A stretch of DNA of 64,000 nucleotides from Ureibacillus manganicus DSM 26584 (GTDB taxonomy: Bacteria; Bacillota; Bacilli; Bacillales_A; Planococcaceae): NCBI RefSeq assembly GCF_000772945.1, contig NZ_JPVN01000005.1:124001-188000 (forward strand), written 5' to 3'. The notes under the pieces are model-generated. The model was given only the letters and a program-made list of their open reading frames with translations, did no database searches and was not told where the DNA came from. Shown in pieces: positions 55,077 through 64,000 of the stretch. The translations under genes and the position numbers were made by a program. Each line of letters opens with the position of its first letter. Positions within the stretch are counted from its first letter, which is position 1.

Positions 55077-55152
55077 AAATCCATTTACAGTCCGTTTTAG
55101 AAAAATCGTGAGGAAGGTAACATAAAGGTATCAACGAAAGGAGTTAACGAAA

Positions 55153-55509
55153 ATGAAAAAACTATTATTATTAATTGCCGGAGGAATTACTTTCATCATT
55201 GCAATTGCGATGGTTGGTCCAATTATTGGTCTTGCGTTTTCAGCGCTATTAATCTTCCTTGCAATGCACTTCTATGTAAAAAGTAAGACAACTTTTTCAA
55301 AAGTTATGTGGATTATCTTAGGAATTATCGGTGTACTATCTGCTATCTCGAATATTCCAGCGGTTATCGGAATTGTCGCAATCGTCGTTCTATATGTACT
55401 TTATAAAAAATGGAAAGACGAAGATGTAAAAGTTGACTTCCCAAAAACAACTAAAAAAGACGATCCATTTACAAACTTTGAAAGAGAATGGTCAAACTTA
55501 ACTAAATAA
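55153..55509 (+). CDS. liaI: LiaI-like small membrane protein
   Basis: 118 residues with about four short hydrophobic helices and a hydrophilic C-terminus ending DDPFTNFEREWSNLTK. In B. subtilis LiaI anchors the PspA homologue LiaH to the membrane under envelope stress; the short size, membrane character and position before liaH fit this role. AAAGGAG precedes the ATG. Confidence 0.8.
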   Translation: MKKLLLLIAGGITFIIAIAMVGPIIGLAFSALLIFLAMHFYVKSKTTFSKVMWIILGIIGVLSAISNIPAVIGIVAIVVLYVLYKKWKDEDVKVDFPKTTKKDDPFTNFEREWSNLTK

Positions 55510-55510
55510 C

Positions 55511-55537
55511 AGTAGGGGTGGAATCCCCTCCCCTACT
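55511..55537 (+). other. Hairpin between liaI and liaH
   Basis: AGTAGGGG, 11-base loop, CCCCTACT, with no T-run, in the 59-base gap. It might stabilise the liaI message or block run-through. Confidence 0.6.
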
Positions 55538-55568
55538 ACAACTTTAACTACGAGGAGAGAATAAAAAA

Positions 55569-56225
55569 ATGACAAGTTTATTAACAAGATTTAAGTACCA
55601 AATTCAAGCGGATTTACACGAGTTGTTTGACAAAAAAGAAAATAAAAACCCAATCGCCATGCTAAACCAATACATTCGTGAAGCAGAAAAACAAACAGAA
55701 CAAACAGGTAAACTTCTTCAAAGACAAGTGGAATTAAAAGACAAACTCGATCGCGAATTAAAAGAAACAGCAACTATGTTGGAAAAACGTTCTGCCCAAC
55801 TAGTGCTTGCATTAGAATCAAATGAAGCAGATTTAATTGCTTTTGCTGAGCAAGAAGTTGCAGTTTACAAAGTGCGCAAAGAAACTTTAATTACTAGTCT
55901 AGAGACTGCGAAAGTTCAAGTTTTCGAGCTTGAAAGCAAATATGAAACAATGAAACATAAAATTAAAGATATGAAAGTTCGTCAATTGCAGTTGATGGGG
56001 AAAGAAAATGTAGTCCGTGCACATCACAAAATGGATCATGTCATTGAATCTAAAAATGATGTAAGTTTTGAAGACATTTCAGCTTATATTGACCATCTAT
56101 CAACTAAAATTGATAAAAAATATGAAGTAACAATGCTAGAAACACGTTTGGCACAACTAGAAAAAAATAAAGCAGTTTCGACACCTACATTACAAGTAGA
56201 AACTTCTAACGAACAAGCAATGTAA
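55569..56225 (+). CDS. liaH: PspA/IM30-family envelope stress protein LiaH
   Basis: 218 residues. Long coiled-coil helices, N-terminal TRFKYQIQADLHELFDKKENKNPIAMLNQYIREAE typical of PspA/LiaH. Forms rings or filaments that support the stressed membrane. Made with liaI from the strongly inducible lia promoter. GAGGAG precedes the ATG. Confidence 0.94.
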   Translation: MTSLLTRFKYQIQADLHELFDKKENKNPIAMLNQYIREAEKQTEQTGKLLQRQVELKDKLDRELKETATMLEKRSAQLVLALESNEADLIAFAEQEVAVYKVRKETLITSLETAKVQVFELESKYETMKHKIKDMKVRQLQLMGKENVVRAHHKMDHVIESKNDVSFEDISAYIDHLSTKIDKKYEVTMLETRLAQLEKNKAVSTPTLQVETSNEQAM

Positions 56226-56236
56226 TGGTATAATTA

Positions 56237-56284
56237 GTAAGAATATTAAGGAGAAAGCAGCTTTTACGCTTTCTCTCTTCTTAC
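56237..56284 (+). other. Long hairpin between liaH and liaF (attenuator candidate)
   Basis: GTAAGAA paired with TTCTTAC and, inside, GAGAAAGC with GCTTTCTC; bulged 48-base hairpin without a T-run, right after the liaH stop. It could limit read-through from the strong liaIH promoter into liaFSR. Confidence 0.6.
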
Positions 56285-56321
56285 GTTAACGCACTCACAT
56301 GATATAAAGGAGGTACCTGAT

Positions 56322-57005
56322 ATGAACAAATTTACAACCGACCAACTGACAACTGGACTCATTATTTTACTTTTAATTGTATTTGCTGAGCTAACTGTTT
56401 TTAATAACGGTGGTGCCTTCCTTCTTATCATTAGTGGATTTTTACTCTATTTTAGTTTTAAAAAGCGTAATAAAATTATGTTTTGGGTTGGCTGTTTCTT
56501 TGCCTTTTTAGCGGTTTTAAACGTAACTTCTTTGCGATTATTTGTCATCGCTACCCTAATTTACATGCTCTATAAGCAATATAAAAAACCACAGGATGAC
56601 ATTATTGTAGATGGAGCAGCTTTTGAAAAAGGCGCAATACATAAAAATGATTTGATTGGGTCAATATCTCCCCCACTAGAAGCATACAAATGGCAAGACG
56701 TTCATATTCAGCGGTTTCTCGGTAACATTACGATTGATACGACACAAACGATATTGCCTGTAGGGACATCGGTTATTACGATTCGTCAATCCATTGGGAA
56801 AGTGACAGTCGTTGTTCCTTACGATATTCCGTTCCGATTACAATATTCGACGATTTTAGGTGAGGTCAAACTCCCCGGGAAACCATCGAAACGATTAATG
56901 AATGAAAATCTACTTATTACTGATGGTGAAGCCGATGGAGCAAAACGAAAACTCGTCATCCACGTTGCAACCTGGTTAGGTGATGTGGAGGTGGTCAGAC
57001 AATGA
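56322..57005 (+). CDS. liaF: LiaF negative regulator membrane protein
   Basis: 227 residues. N-terminal half has four transmembrane helices (about 12-90); the C-terminal soluble beta domain (IQRFLGNITIDTTQTILPVGTSVITIRQSIGKVTVVVP, STILGEVKLPG, TWLGDVEVVRQ) is the LiaF/cell-wall-active antibiotic response domain. In B. subtilis it holds LiaS in phosphatase mode. AAAGGAGG precedes the ATG. Overlaps liaS by 4 bases. Confidence 0.93.
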   Translation: MNKFTTDQLTTGLIILLLIVFAELTVFNNGGAFLLIISGFLLYFSFKKRNKIMFWVGCFFAFLAVLNVTSLRLFVIATLIYMLYKQYKKPQDDIIVDGAAFEKGAIHKNDLIGSISPPLEAYKWQDVHIQRFLGNITIDTTQTILPVGTSVITIRQSIGKVTVVVPYDIPFRLQYSTILGEVKLPGKPSKRLMNENLLITDGEADGAKRKLVIHVATWLGDVEVVRQ

Positions 57006-58075
57006 TTGCATTTGTCATTCGTACTTTTACAATGTTTATGCTACTGAGCACGATGATGTTTATGTTCTTTTTTATCCTCCTTGGTGAACCTGTCGAAGAA
57101 ACATTCCGACCACTTTGGGAAGATCGCTATGAGAACATGCCGATCGTTGCCTATTTCGTTATTGCGATTTTTGTTATAAGTTGTGTGATCAGCATTTGGA
57201 TGGCGATTGCCTCAAAGACAAGAGAAACTTTGGCAATCAAATATGTGAAACAGTTAGTTGACCCAGAGTTCTCATTGGAAAAGAAGCGAAATATTCCAAG
57301 AGCTTTAAGAAAAGCATTACTTCAAACAAGTGAACTTATCGAAACCCAGCGCAACAGCTTACAAAAGCTAACAAATGAAAGAGTGGACTCAAACGATGTC
57401 ATTATTCAAGAACGAATTGTTCAAGAAAGACAACGTTTAGCTCGCGAACTTCACGATTCTGTTTCACAACAATTATTTGCCGCATCAATGTTACTATCGG
57501 CATTAACCGAACAAGGCCAAGGCGATGAAAAATCTCAAAAGACACTCCAGCAAGTGGAGAAAATCGTTCAACAAGCACAACTTGAGATGAGAGCGTTACT
57601 TCTTCATTTACGCCCTATTGCACTTCGCAACAATACACTTGCAGAAGGTTTAACAGGGCTTGTGATTGAATTAAAACAGAAGGTTAATTTTGTAATAGAC
57701 TATAACATTGAAGAAATTGTACTTTCAAAGGCAGAGGAAGATCATTTATTCCGCATTGCACAAGAAGCATTATCAAATACATTACGCCATTCAAAAGCAA
57801 CAGAGGTTGAATTGTTACTAATCGCACGCGAAAATATCGCAATTTTACGTATTCAAGATAATGGTCGTGGTTTTAATGTTGAGGATGATAGTAAAACGAC
57901 TTCTTATGGGTTGAAAAATATTGCTGAACGCGCAGTTGAAATTGGATGTACCTATAAGATTGTATCTGTTCCTGACGAAGGGACGATTGTGGAAGTGAAG
58001 GTACCATTAAAGAATCGTACTATAACGGCTGAACCTTTGAAACTAGAAGATGCTTCTGAAAGTGATTCTATGTAA
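57002..58075 (+). CDS. liaS: Sensor histidine kinase LiaS
   Basis: 357 residues. Two transmembrane helices (about 5-25 and 45-65) with a very short extracellular loop (intramembrane-sensing type). HisKA_3 with phospho-His in RQRLARELHDSVSQQLF, then HATPase with RIAQEALSNTLRHSKA (N box), DNGRGFN (G1) and TSYGLKNIAERA (G2). Responds with LiaF to lipid II-cycle antibiotics such as bacitracin and activates LiaR. Confidence 0.95.
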   Translation: MIAFVIRTFTMFMLLSTMMFMFFFILLGEPVEETFRPLWEDRYENMPIVAYFVIAIFVISCVISIWMAIASKTRETLAIKYVKQLVDPEFSLEKKRNIPRALRKALLQTSELIETQRNSLQKLTNERVDSNDVIIQERIVQERQRLARELHDSVSQQLFAASMLLSALTEQGQGDEKSQKTLQQVEKIVQQAQLEMRALLLHLRPIALRNNTLAEGLTGLVIELKQKVNFVIDYNIEEIVLSKAEEDHLFRIAQEALSNTLRHSKATEVELLLIARENIAILRIQDNGRGFNVEDDSKTTSYGLKNIAERAVEIGCTYKIVSVPDEGTIVEVKVPLKNRTITAEPLKLEDASESDSM

Positions 58076-58099
58076 TATTTTTTAGATTGGGGTGGGAAA

Positions 58100-58735
58100 A
58101 TGATTAATGTGTTGATTGTGGATGATCATGAAATGGTGCGGATTGGGGTTTCTGCTTATCTATCAGCGCAACCTGATATGACAGTTGTCGGTGAAGCAGA
58201 AAACGGCAAAGAAGCTGTGGAATTGGCATTGAGCTTGCGTCCAGATTTAATTTTAATGGATAATGTAATGCCTGTCATGACCGGTGCCGAAGCAACTGCT
58301 GAGATTTTGAAACAATGGCCAGATGCCAAGATTATGATGGTCACCAGTTTCCTAGATGATGATAAAGTATACCCTGCCCTTGAAGCAGGTGCAGTTAGCT
58401 ATATCTTGAAAACGTCTAATGCGAAGCAAATTGCTGATGCAATACGAAAGACGATGAGCGGTGAATCCGTTTTAGAGCCTGAGGTTACGACGAAGATGAT
58501 GCAAAGAATGCGCTCCAATACAACAGTTGCTTTACATGAACAATTAACGGATCGCGAAATGGAAGTCCTACTTCTTGTAGCACAAGGCAAAACGAATCAA
58601 GAAATCGCAGATGAATTATTTATTGCTTTAAAAACTGTTAAAACACATGTAAGTAACATTTTAGCGAAGCTAGATGTTCAAGATCGTACCCAAGCAGTTG
58701 TGTATGCGTTTCACAATGGATTGGTGAAAAAATAA
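58100..58735 (+). CDS. liaR: Response regulator LiaR
   Basis: 211 residues, NarL/FixJ family. Receiver with acidic pocket (VDDHE), phospho-acceptor D54 in LILMDNVMP, and a LuxR-type helix-turn-helix ([40 protein letters not shown]). Activates liaIH. Lies 24 bases after liaS. The 58.8-kb array starts directly afterwards. Confidence 0.95.
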   Translation: MINVLIVDDHEMVRIGVSAYLSAQPDMTVVGEAENGKEAVELALSLRPDLILMDNVMPVMTGAEATAEILKQWPDAKIMMVTSFLDDDKVYPALEAGAVSYILKTSNAKQIADAIRKTMSGESVLEPEVTTKMMQRMRSNTTVALHEQLTDREMEVLLLVAQGKTNQEIADELFIALKTVKTHVSNILAKLDVQDRTQAVVYAFHNGLVKK

Positions 58736-58774
58736 ATAAAATATAATCGATGTAATTGATCAAATTGAATTTAT

Positions 58775-59140
58775 GAAGCGGCTTCGGGGACAAATTTTCC
58801 GATATTTTCTGTTTTTTGTCCTCGAGATGAGGTTTCGAGGACAAGTATATGTAATTTTTGGCTTTTTTGTCCTCGAGACGTGGTTTCGAGGACAAGTTTA
58901 TGTAATTTCTGGCTTTTTTGTCCTCGAGACGCGGTTTCGAGGACAAGTTTATGTAATTACTGGATTTTTTGTCCTCGAGACGCGTCTCGAAGACACTTTT
59001 CTTATAGTTTCAGTCTTTTTGTCCTCGAGATGCGGTTTCGAGGACAAGTTTACGAAAATTTTAGTTTTTTTGTTCTCGAAAGTGGGTTTCGAGAACGAAT
59101 TTCCGTTATTTTCAGTTTTTCTGTCCTCGAGAAGCCACAT
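58775..59140. repeat. Tandem palindrome array, 51-bp period (GTCCTCGAG type, linker 3)
   Basis: Six hairpins at 51-base steps from about 58818, with decayed halves at both ends. Hairpin GTCCTCGAGACGCGG-TTTCGAGGAC family, linker near AAGTTTATGTAATTTCTGGC. Unit 6 (59072-59096) is GTTCTCGAAA with TTTCGAGAAC: both stem bases changed together relative to its neighbours. Lies between convergent liaR and the first chemoreceptor gene. Open frames inside are artefacts. Confidence 0.93.
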
Positions 59141-59190
59141 TACTGATACAACGTAAAAAATTGGCAAGCTAGATTCCCATAAATAACCAC

Positions 59191-59220
59191 AAAAAACGGA
59201 TGCACACCCCCTGCATCCGT
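59191..59220 (-). terminator. Terminator after the first chemoreceptor gene
   Basis: Minus strand ACGGATGCA, loop, TGCATCCGT then TTTTTT. Confidence 0.88.
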
Positions 59221-59228
59221 CTATTTTT

Positions 59229-60911
59229 TTATAAATTAAAATGCCTAACCTCTATTTGTAGTGTTTCAGCTAACTTCGTTAATGATTGAGAATTGAATGC
59301 AATCTCTTCATTTGCTTGCAGATGCTGCTCGGTTGCAGCACTCGTTTCATTGGAAAGTGAAGCGACATCCTTCGCATAGGCTTGTACTCGTATAATACTT
59401 TCTTTTACTGAATTAGTCAGCTGTTTAATTTCTCTAATAGCATTTGTAACTGTTTCTGCTTTAATAATGACGTCATTAACACTATCTTTAACGTTAGTAA
59501 ATACTTGTAAGGATTCTTGCGTTTTGTTGATTCCTTCATTCACTTTGGATCCACCATTTGTTACAGATTGAACTGCTTCCATACTTGCCAATTGAATTTG
59601 TTTTACCATTTCATTAATTTGTTTTGCTGAATTTTTGGACTGCTCTGCTAGTTTCTTTACCTCATTAGCAACAACTGCAAAACCTTTTCCGTAGTCTCCA
59701 GCACGTGCTGCCTCAATCGCTGCATTTAATGCTAGTAAATTTGTTTGTTCTGAAATATCTGTTATTAAGGAAGTAATATGGTGTATGGCACTAGATTTTG
59801 TTTCCATATTTTTTATCATTTCAGTCGTCTCATTAAACGTTTGGTGAATCAAATCCATTTGCATCACAACTTCTGTAACTACTTCAGAACCTTTCACTAC
59901 GTATTTGTGAACTGATTCCGTTGAGTGAATCATTTCCTCATTACTCTTTGCGATTTGACTTACACTAGAATCAAGACTTTCCAACTGATCGACAGATGTT
60001 TGCATTAAGTGTACTTGTTGTTCACTCGTAGTTAATTGTTTTTCCGTAGTCGTTGCAACCATTTGTGATGAAGCTAAAGTTTCTTGAGAGGTAGCGGATA
60101 ATGTTTCTGCACTCGTTGTTAGGTGGGCAGAAGAATCACGAACTCTTTGGACAATCTGACGTAAATCTGCGAGCATTTTGTTGTACGTTTGAGCCATGAT
60201 CCCCACTTCATCACGACTTTTAATATGAAGTTCTTCAATCGATAAGTTCCCTTTCGCAATTTCTTCAAGTCCAGATGTCACTTTTCTTATTGGGTTCGTA
60301 ATATAAATGCCCATTGCTGTAGCAATACCAAGGCCTAAAATAATGCAAATCATTGTAATGATTAATACGAGAATAAACGACCTCGCCTGATATGAATTTA
60401 TATCAGCTTTCACTTGTTGTATATTTTGATTTTCTAAATCTATTAACTGACTAATTTGTGAAGTAATCGTATCATTATTTTCTTTCATTGTATTTAATGC
60501 ATCACTTAGATCTCTGCCACTTGACTTAAGGGAAATAATTTGATCGGCAGATTTATAAAACCAACTTGTCGAGGATTCCAGAGCAATGATAATATCTGCA
60601 ATGCTTTTGTCTTTTGTTAATGCTTTCAGTGTGGCAATTGCTAAAAACCCATCATTTTGCGCATTTTTAATATCTACAATGGATCTCGGATTTTCTAATG
60701 TAATATATTCAAAGACTGAGACTTCCGCCTCATTTTGTAATATCTCTATTTCTTTTCCTAGATTAATCTTTTCTACCTCAATATCTAGTATATTTTGATA
60801 TCGATTGGTAAGATCATTAATTGTAAATAACGATACGATACTTATAGCTAATAGTAAAAATAAGACGAATCCAAACCCAATCCATAGTTTTTTACGAATC
60901 GAAAACTTCAT
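59229..60911 (-). CDS. Methyl-accepting chemotaxis protein 1
   Basis: 560 residues, transmembrane receptor. First helix at about 10-32, four-helix-bundle type sensor outside (about 35-185), second helix at about 188-212, HAMP at about 213-266, then the cytoplasmic signalling hairpin with [20 protein letters not shown] tip. No extra ligand motif. The ATG at 60911 is preceded by GAGGAGAG with long spacing; a GTG two codons upstream is possible. Tandem paralogue of the next gene, with its own terminator; separated from it by a non-coding element. Confidence 0.92.
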   Translation of the reverse strand: MKFSIRKKLWIGFGFVLFLLLAISIVSLFTINDLTNRYQNILDIEVEKINLGKEIEILQNEAEVSVFEYITLENPRSIVDIKNAQNDGFLAIATLKALTKDKSIADIIIALESSTSWFYKSADQIISLKSSGRDLSDALNTMKENNDTITSQISQLIDLENQNIQQVKADINSYQARSFILVLIITMICIILGLGIATAMGIYITNPIRKVTSGLEEIAKGNLSIEELHIKSRDEVGIMAQTYNKMLADLRQIVQRVRDSSAHLTTSAETLSATSQETLASSQMVATTTEKQLTTSEQQVHLMQTSVDQLESLDSSVSQIAKSNEEMIHSTESVHKYVVKGSEVVTEVVMQMDLIHQTFNETTEMIKNMETKSSAIHHITSLITDISEQTNLLALNAAIEAARAGDYGKGFAVVANEVKKLAEQSKNSAKQINEMVKQIQLASMEAVQSVTNGGSKVNEGINKTQESLQVFTNVKDSVNDVIIKAETVTNAIREIKQLTNSVKESIIRVQAYAKDVASLSNETSAATEQHLQANEEIAFNSQSLTKLAETLQIEVRHFNL

Positions 60912-60989
60912 ACACACACCACTCTCCTCAGTTATTATAATATTAAAAATTTTCAGTAAAAATAGCAAGTAGATAGGTGAATAGTTTCA

Positions 60990-61283
60990 TAATCAAATTC
61001 GCCAAGGCGAATTTGTGCCCAAATTTTATCGAGCTTATGCCAACAAAATCCATTTTGCGACGAGGAGCTACGGCACCGCAGGAGCAGGATGTTGGTCACT
61101 CAGACGTTGCCACAGGACGTGGCGCTCTTAGTCTGAGTTCAATTATTAAACCTTTAAAAATCTGTGGCATCCGCCGGAGGCTTTAACTTCATTCAGTCTA
61201 GGCTTACACTACCACGGAGTGCTAATCCTTTCCAATTAACTCTCTATTTATGAAAGTATTAACTCTTACTGAATGAAGTTAAA
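60990..61283. repeat. Non-coding GC-richer structured element, likely dispersed repeat
   Basis: GC content is clearly above the surroundings. It begins with AAATTCGCC-AA-GGCGAATTT and contains ACTCAGAC with GTCTGAGT, and GCCAC-AGGAC-GTGGC, so it is highly folded. Its end carries a perfect 16-bp inverted repeat (61182-61197 and 61268-61283, TTTAACTTCATTCAGT and complement) around 70 bases. The open frame at 60977-61186 has no ribosome site and is not a gene. Probably a mobile or repeated intergenic element; class not recognised. Confidence 0.65.
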
Positions 61284-61310
61284 AAAAGCCTACAACAAAC
61301 TCTGTAGGCT
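61281..61310 (-). terminator. Terminator after the second chemoreceptor gene
   Basis: Minus strand AGCCTACA, loop, TGTAGGCT then TTTTTTT. Confidence 0.85.
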
Positions 61311-61319
61311 AGATTTTGA

Positions 61320-63002
61320 TTATATTTTAAATTTACGAACTTCCTGCTGAAGCTTTTCAGCTAGCTCAGCGAGTGAGTGCGCACTTGATGAGATTTCCTG
61401 GTTGACTGCAAGCTGTTCTTCTGTTGCAGCGCTAGAATCATTAGAGAAAGCAGCAGCATCCTTTGCTAGAGACTCTACTTTCATTACGCTTTCTGTTACG
61501 GAGTCTGCAATTGCATGAATTTCTTCAATGGCAGCAGAAACAGATTCTACTTTTCCAATGACATCTTCTACACTTATTTCGATTTCTTTAAATACATGCA
61601 ATGATTCGTTAGTTTTTGAGATTCCCTCGTTCACTTTTACCCCGCCATCTGTAATGGCATGTACGGCTGCTCCACTTGCTTTTTGTATTTGATCAACCAT
61701 TTTTTGAATTTCGTCAGCCGATTTTTTCGATTGCTCAGCAAGTTTTCGAACTTCATCGGCAACTACAGCAAAACCTTTTCCATACTCACCAGCTCGCGCT
61801 GCTTCAATTGCAGCATTAAGTGCAAGTAAATTTGTCTGATCTGAAATATTTGTGATGAGTGCTGTAATCGTTTGAATTTCGTTTGAGTTTTTTTCCATTT
61901 CAAGCATGATGGAATTTGTATCATTAAATGTTTGATGAATCGTCTCCATCTGATTCACAACATCAGAAATAACGATTGAACCTTTTGATACTAATTTGTG
62001 CACGTGATCGGATGACCGTAGCATTTCTTCGTTGCTTTGTGAAATTTGGTCCATCCCTGTGTTTAAATCACGCATAGCATCAACAGATGATGTCATTAAT
62101 TTTACTTGTCGATCACTTGTTGTAAGCTGTTGTTCCGTCGATGTTGCAACCATCTGTGAGGAAGCCAGACTTTGTTCAGAACTCGCAGACAATTCCTCAG
62201 CACTTGCTGCAAGCTGTGAGGAGGAATCTCTTACCTTTCCAACAATGCTTTTTAAATCTACCAGCATTTTATTATACGTTTGTGCCATCAAACCTACTTC
62301 ATCTTTATTTTTAATGTGAATCGTTTCAGCTAATAGATTACCATTTGCAATTTGTTCTAATCCGTCGGTTACTTTTTTAATTGGGTTCGAAATATTCCTA
62401 CTTACAATTATTGTGATTACTATACCAAGTACAATACTGACAAGGATTATAACGTTAATAACTATCAATATAGTCGTCTGATACGTATTAATTTCGGCTT
62501 TTGCCTTTTCAACATTTGTTTGTTGAAGTTCAACCAATTGTGATAAATAAGTAACGATTTGTGTATTATGCGTTTTTAATTGGGCCAAGGAACTTGTAAA
62601 AGGCTTACCACTTTCTTTCATTTCTATTACTTTATTATTCGTTTCGTTATATACCTTAAAGTTTGTACTTACTTTTTCTAATATTTTGCTAGTTTCTTCA
62701 TCATTTTGAAAACTAGAAAATTTCTCAAAGGAATTTGTCGCATTCTGTAAAGACCCGCGTATTTGATCGACTGCCTCTACATTATTAAATGAAATAAAAG
62801 CCAATAAATTTGCTTCCGCTTTTATTTGCGACTTTTCAATTTCGTTCGCTATATTAATTTTTTCAATATTCACATCAACAATTGTTTGATATTTTCCTGT
62901 TAATGAAAAAAAAGAAAAAACAGAGATTACCCCAGTTATTAATAGTAGAACGTTTAATGTACTAAAGCCTAGCCATAATTTTTTTGCAATAGTTAGTCTC
63001 AT
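61320..63002 (-). CDS. Methyl-accepting chemotaxis protein 2
   Basis: 560 residues, the same length as the neighbouring receptor and similar along its whole length, including the sensor ([22 protein letters not shown] versus [19 protein letters not shown] in the neighbour). Transmembrane helices at about 9-31 and 187-211, HAMP, and tip [20 protein letters not shown]. The ATG at 63002 follows AAGGGATGGG. The sensor is less similar than the signalling domain, so the two probably detect different ligands. No chemotaxis signalling genes are nearby. Confidence 0.92.
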   Translation of the reverse strand: MRLTIAKKLWLGFSTLNVLLLITGVISVFSFFSLTGKYQTIVDVNIEKINIANEIEKSQIKAEANLLAFISFNNVEAVDQIRGSLQNATNSFEKFSSFQNDEETSKILEKVSTNFKVYNETNNKVIEMKESGKPFTSSLAQLKTHNTQIVTYLSQLVELQQTNVEKAKAEINTYQTTILIVINVIILVSIVLGIVITIIVSRNISNPIKKVTDGLEQIANGNLLAETIHIKNKDEVGLMAQTYNKMLVDLKSIVGKVRDSSSQLAASAEELSASSEQSLASSQMVATSTEQQLTTSDRQVKLMTSSVDAMRDLNTGMDQISQSNEEMLRSSDHVHKLVSKGSIVISDVVNQMETIHQTFNDTNSIMLEMEKNSNEIQTITALITNISDQTNLLALNAAIEAARAGEYGKGFAVVADEVRKLAEQSKKSADEIQKMVDQIQKASGAAVHAITDGGVKVNEGISKTNESLHVFKEIEISVEDVIGKVESVSAAIEEIHAIADSVTESVMKVESLAKDAAAFSNDSSAATEEQLAVNQEISSSAHSLAELAEKLQQEVRKFKI

Positions 63003-63147
63003 GTCGTCATCCCATCCCTTGTGCCTCAACTAGTTAAATATTTTGAAAATTTAGTAGATAAGGAATATTTTACATGATTTCTGATTCTTTTGAAAGTTTT
63101 TAAGACTTTTTCAAATAGATAGTTTTAACTACACTTAAATGAAAAGA

Positions 63148-63188
63148 AAAAAGTCGATTTGTCACAAAACTTGTAACAAATCGACTTA
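63148..63188 (-). terminator. Terminator after tkt
   Basis: Minus strand AAGTCGATTTGTTACAAG with the complement TTTTGTGACAAATCGACTT, then TTTTTTC. Confidence 0.88.
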
Positions 63189-63203
63189 TGAGATGATTTT
63201 ATT

Positions 63204-64000
63204 TTATAGAGATTTTACTTTTGCTACTACGTTGTCAACAGTGAAACCGTATTTTTCCATGACGATTTCCCCAGGAGCACTTGCACCGAATTGGTCGATT
63301 GCAAGAACATCACCTTCGAAGCCAACATATTTATGCCAACCAAATGATGCACCCATTTCAATCGCTAAACGTTTTGTAACAGCTTTTGGTAATACAGATT
63401 CTTTGTATTCAGCAGTTTGTTGTTCAAAGCGATCCATTGAAGGCATTGAAACTACTGAAGCATCAATTCCGTCCGCTAATAAAGCTTTTTGTGCTTCAAC
63501 AGCTAATGAAACTTCTGAACCAGTAGCAAGAAGGATTGCATCTGGCGTAGCTTTTGTAGCTGGTGATACGACATAAGCACCTTTTGCAACACCGTCTTTT
63601 GCAAGCTCAGCTGATTTTGCTAACACCGGCAAGTTTTGACGTGAAAGTACTAATAAAGTTGGTGTTGATTTTGATGAAATCGCTAATTTCCAAGCTTCAG
63701 CACTTTCATTTGCATCTGCAGGGCGAATAACTGATAAGTTAGGCATTGCACGGAATGCAGCTAAATGTTCTACTGGTTCATGTGTCGGACCGTCTTCTCC
63801 TACTGCAATTGAATCATGAGTGAACACGTATGTTACAGGTAATCCCATTAATGCAGATAAACGAACCGCTGGACGAACGTAGTCAGAGAATACAAAGAAT
63901 GTACCACCGAATACGTTTAAGCCTCCATGTAATGCCATACCGTTTAATGCTGCACCCATTGCGAATTCACGAACACCAAACCAAATGTTACGACCTTCTG
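63204..64000 (-). CDS. tkt: Transketolase, C-terminal part (runs off window)
   Basis: Thiamine-diphosphate enzyme of the pentose phosphate pathway. About 265 C-terminal residues are present; the frame continues unbroken to base 64000 ([25 protein letters not shown] at its start). The pyrimidine-binding domain shows [27 protein letters not shown], and the C-terminal domain GTFFVFSDY and [18 protein letters not shown]. Upstream part lies beyond the window. In B. subtilis tkt is directly followed by sirA (yneE) and yneF, which are here 8-13 kb away. Confidence 0.97.
   Translation of the reverse strand, partial: EGRNIWFGVREFAMGAALNGMALHGGLNVFGGTFFVFSDYVRPAVRLSALMGLPVTYVFTHDSIAVGEDGPTHEPVEHLAAFRAMPNLSVIRPADANESAEAWKLAISSKSTPTLLVLSRQNLPVLAKSAELAKDGVAKGAYVVSPATKATPDAILLATGSEVSLAVEAQKALLADGIDASVVSMPSMDRFEQQTAEYKESVLPKAVTKRLAIEMGASFGWHKYVGFEGDVLAIDQFGASAPGEIVMEKYGFTVDNVVAKVKSL

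Noticed and set aside
58638-59167. Open frames with SSKPRLEDKKA-type repeats on both strands
   Set aside because: Same artefact of the 51-bp array after liaR.
60977-61186. 69-codon open frame
   Set aside because: No ribosome site, composition of a folded non-coding element, no recognisable protein.

Overview
The window is low-GC Firmicute DNA from an endospore-forming member of the Bacillales. Gene content and order (recQ-ypbB-fer, res operon next to sigX, scpAB, spoIIA operon, deoB-xerD-fur-nudF, tkt-sirA-yneF, class IV PHA genes) point to the Planococcaceae/Caryophanaceae side (Psychrobacillus, Lysinibacillus, Solibacillus-like). That placement is inference from synteny and composition; no rRNA or tRNA gene was seen.

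Layout. 1-3.8 kb: recQ (cut by the window edge) with ypbB, divergent ferredoxin, a membrane protein, and fabI behind a FapR operator. 4-9.8 kb: a His-rich membrane-anchored thioredoxin-like protein, glnRA with a GlnR operator, and a kynurenine operon kynU-kynA-kynB (tryptophan to anthranilate). 9.9-11 kb: riboflavin transporter ribU under an FMN riboswitch. 11.7-20.6 kb: sigX-rsiX, resABCDE (cytochrome c maturation and redox/respiratory signalling), rluB. 20.9-29.7 kb: a D,D-carboxypeptidase, scpAB, DUF309 gene, ribT, lysA with a coupled 35-residue membrane peptide, spoVAF, and spoIIAA-AB-sigF. 30-36.9 kb: SulP transporter, pdp, deoB, xerD. 37.2-41 kb: three zinc-ribbon membrane-associated proteins inserted between xerD and fur. 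41-48.4 kb: fur, a SpoIIM-position membrane protein, nudF, yqkF, a VanZ-like protein, a glycine-riboswitch-controlled amino-acid permease, yqkK, yqkD. 48.4-54.2 kb: thiolase, yneF, phaRBC and divergent phaQP (poly-3-hydroxybutyrate from acetyl-CoA). 54.3-58.7 kb: sirA and a complete liaIH-liaFSR cell-envelope stress module with structured leader DNA. 59.2-63 kb: two tandem paralogous chemoreceptors flanking a structured non-coding element. 63.2 kb to the end: C-terminal part of transketolase.

The most unusual content is non-coding. Five intergenic tandem arrays (about 11.2, 24.1, 32.2, 46.2 and 58.8 kb) all have the same 51-52 bp period. In four of them, and in the first half of the fifth, each unit carries a perfect or near-perfect palindrome. 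Three share a GTCCTCGAG hairpin but use different, array-specific linkers; a fourth shares the TTGTC/GACAA stem base. Paired base changes preserve the stems. All lie at gene 3' ends, three between convergent genes. They create long illusory open frames because 51 is a multiple of three. I do not recognise them as a described element; they are the main candidate for something new here.
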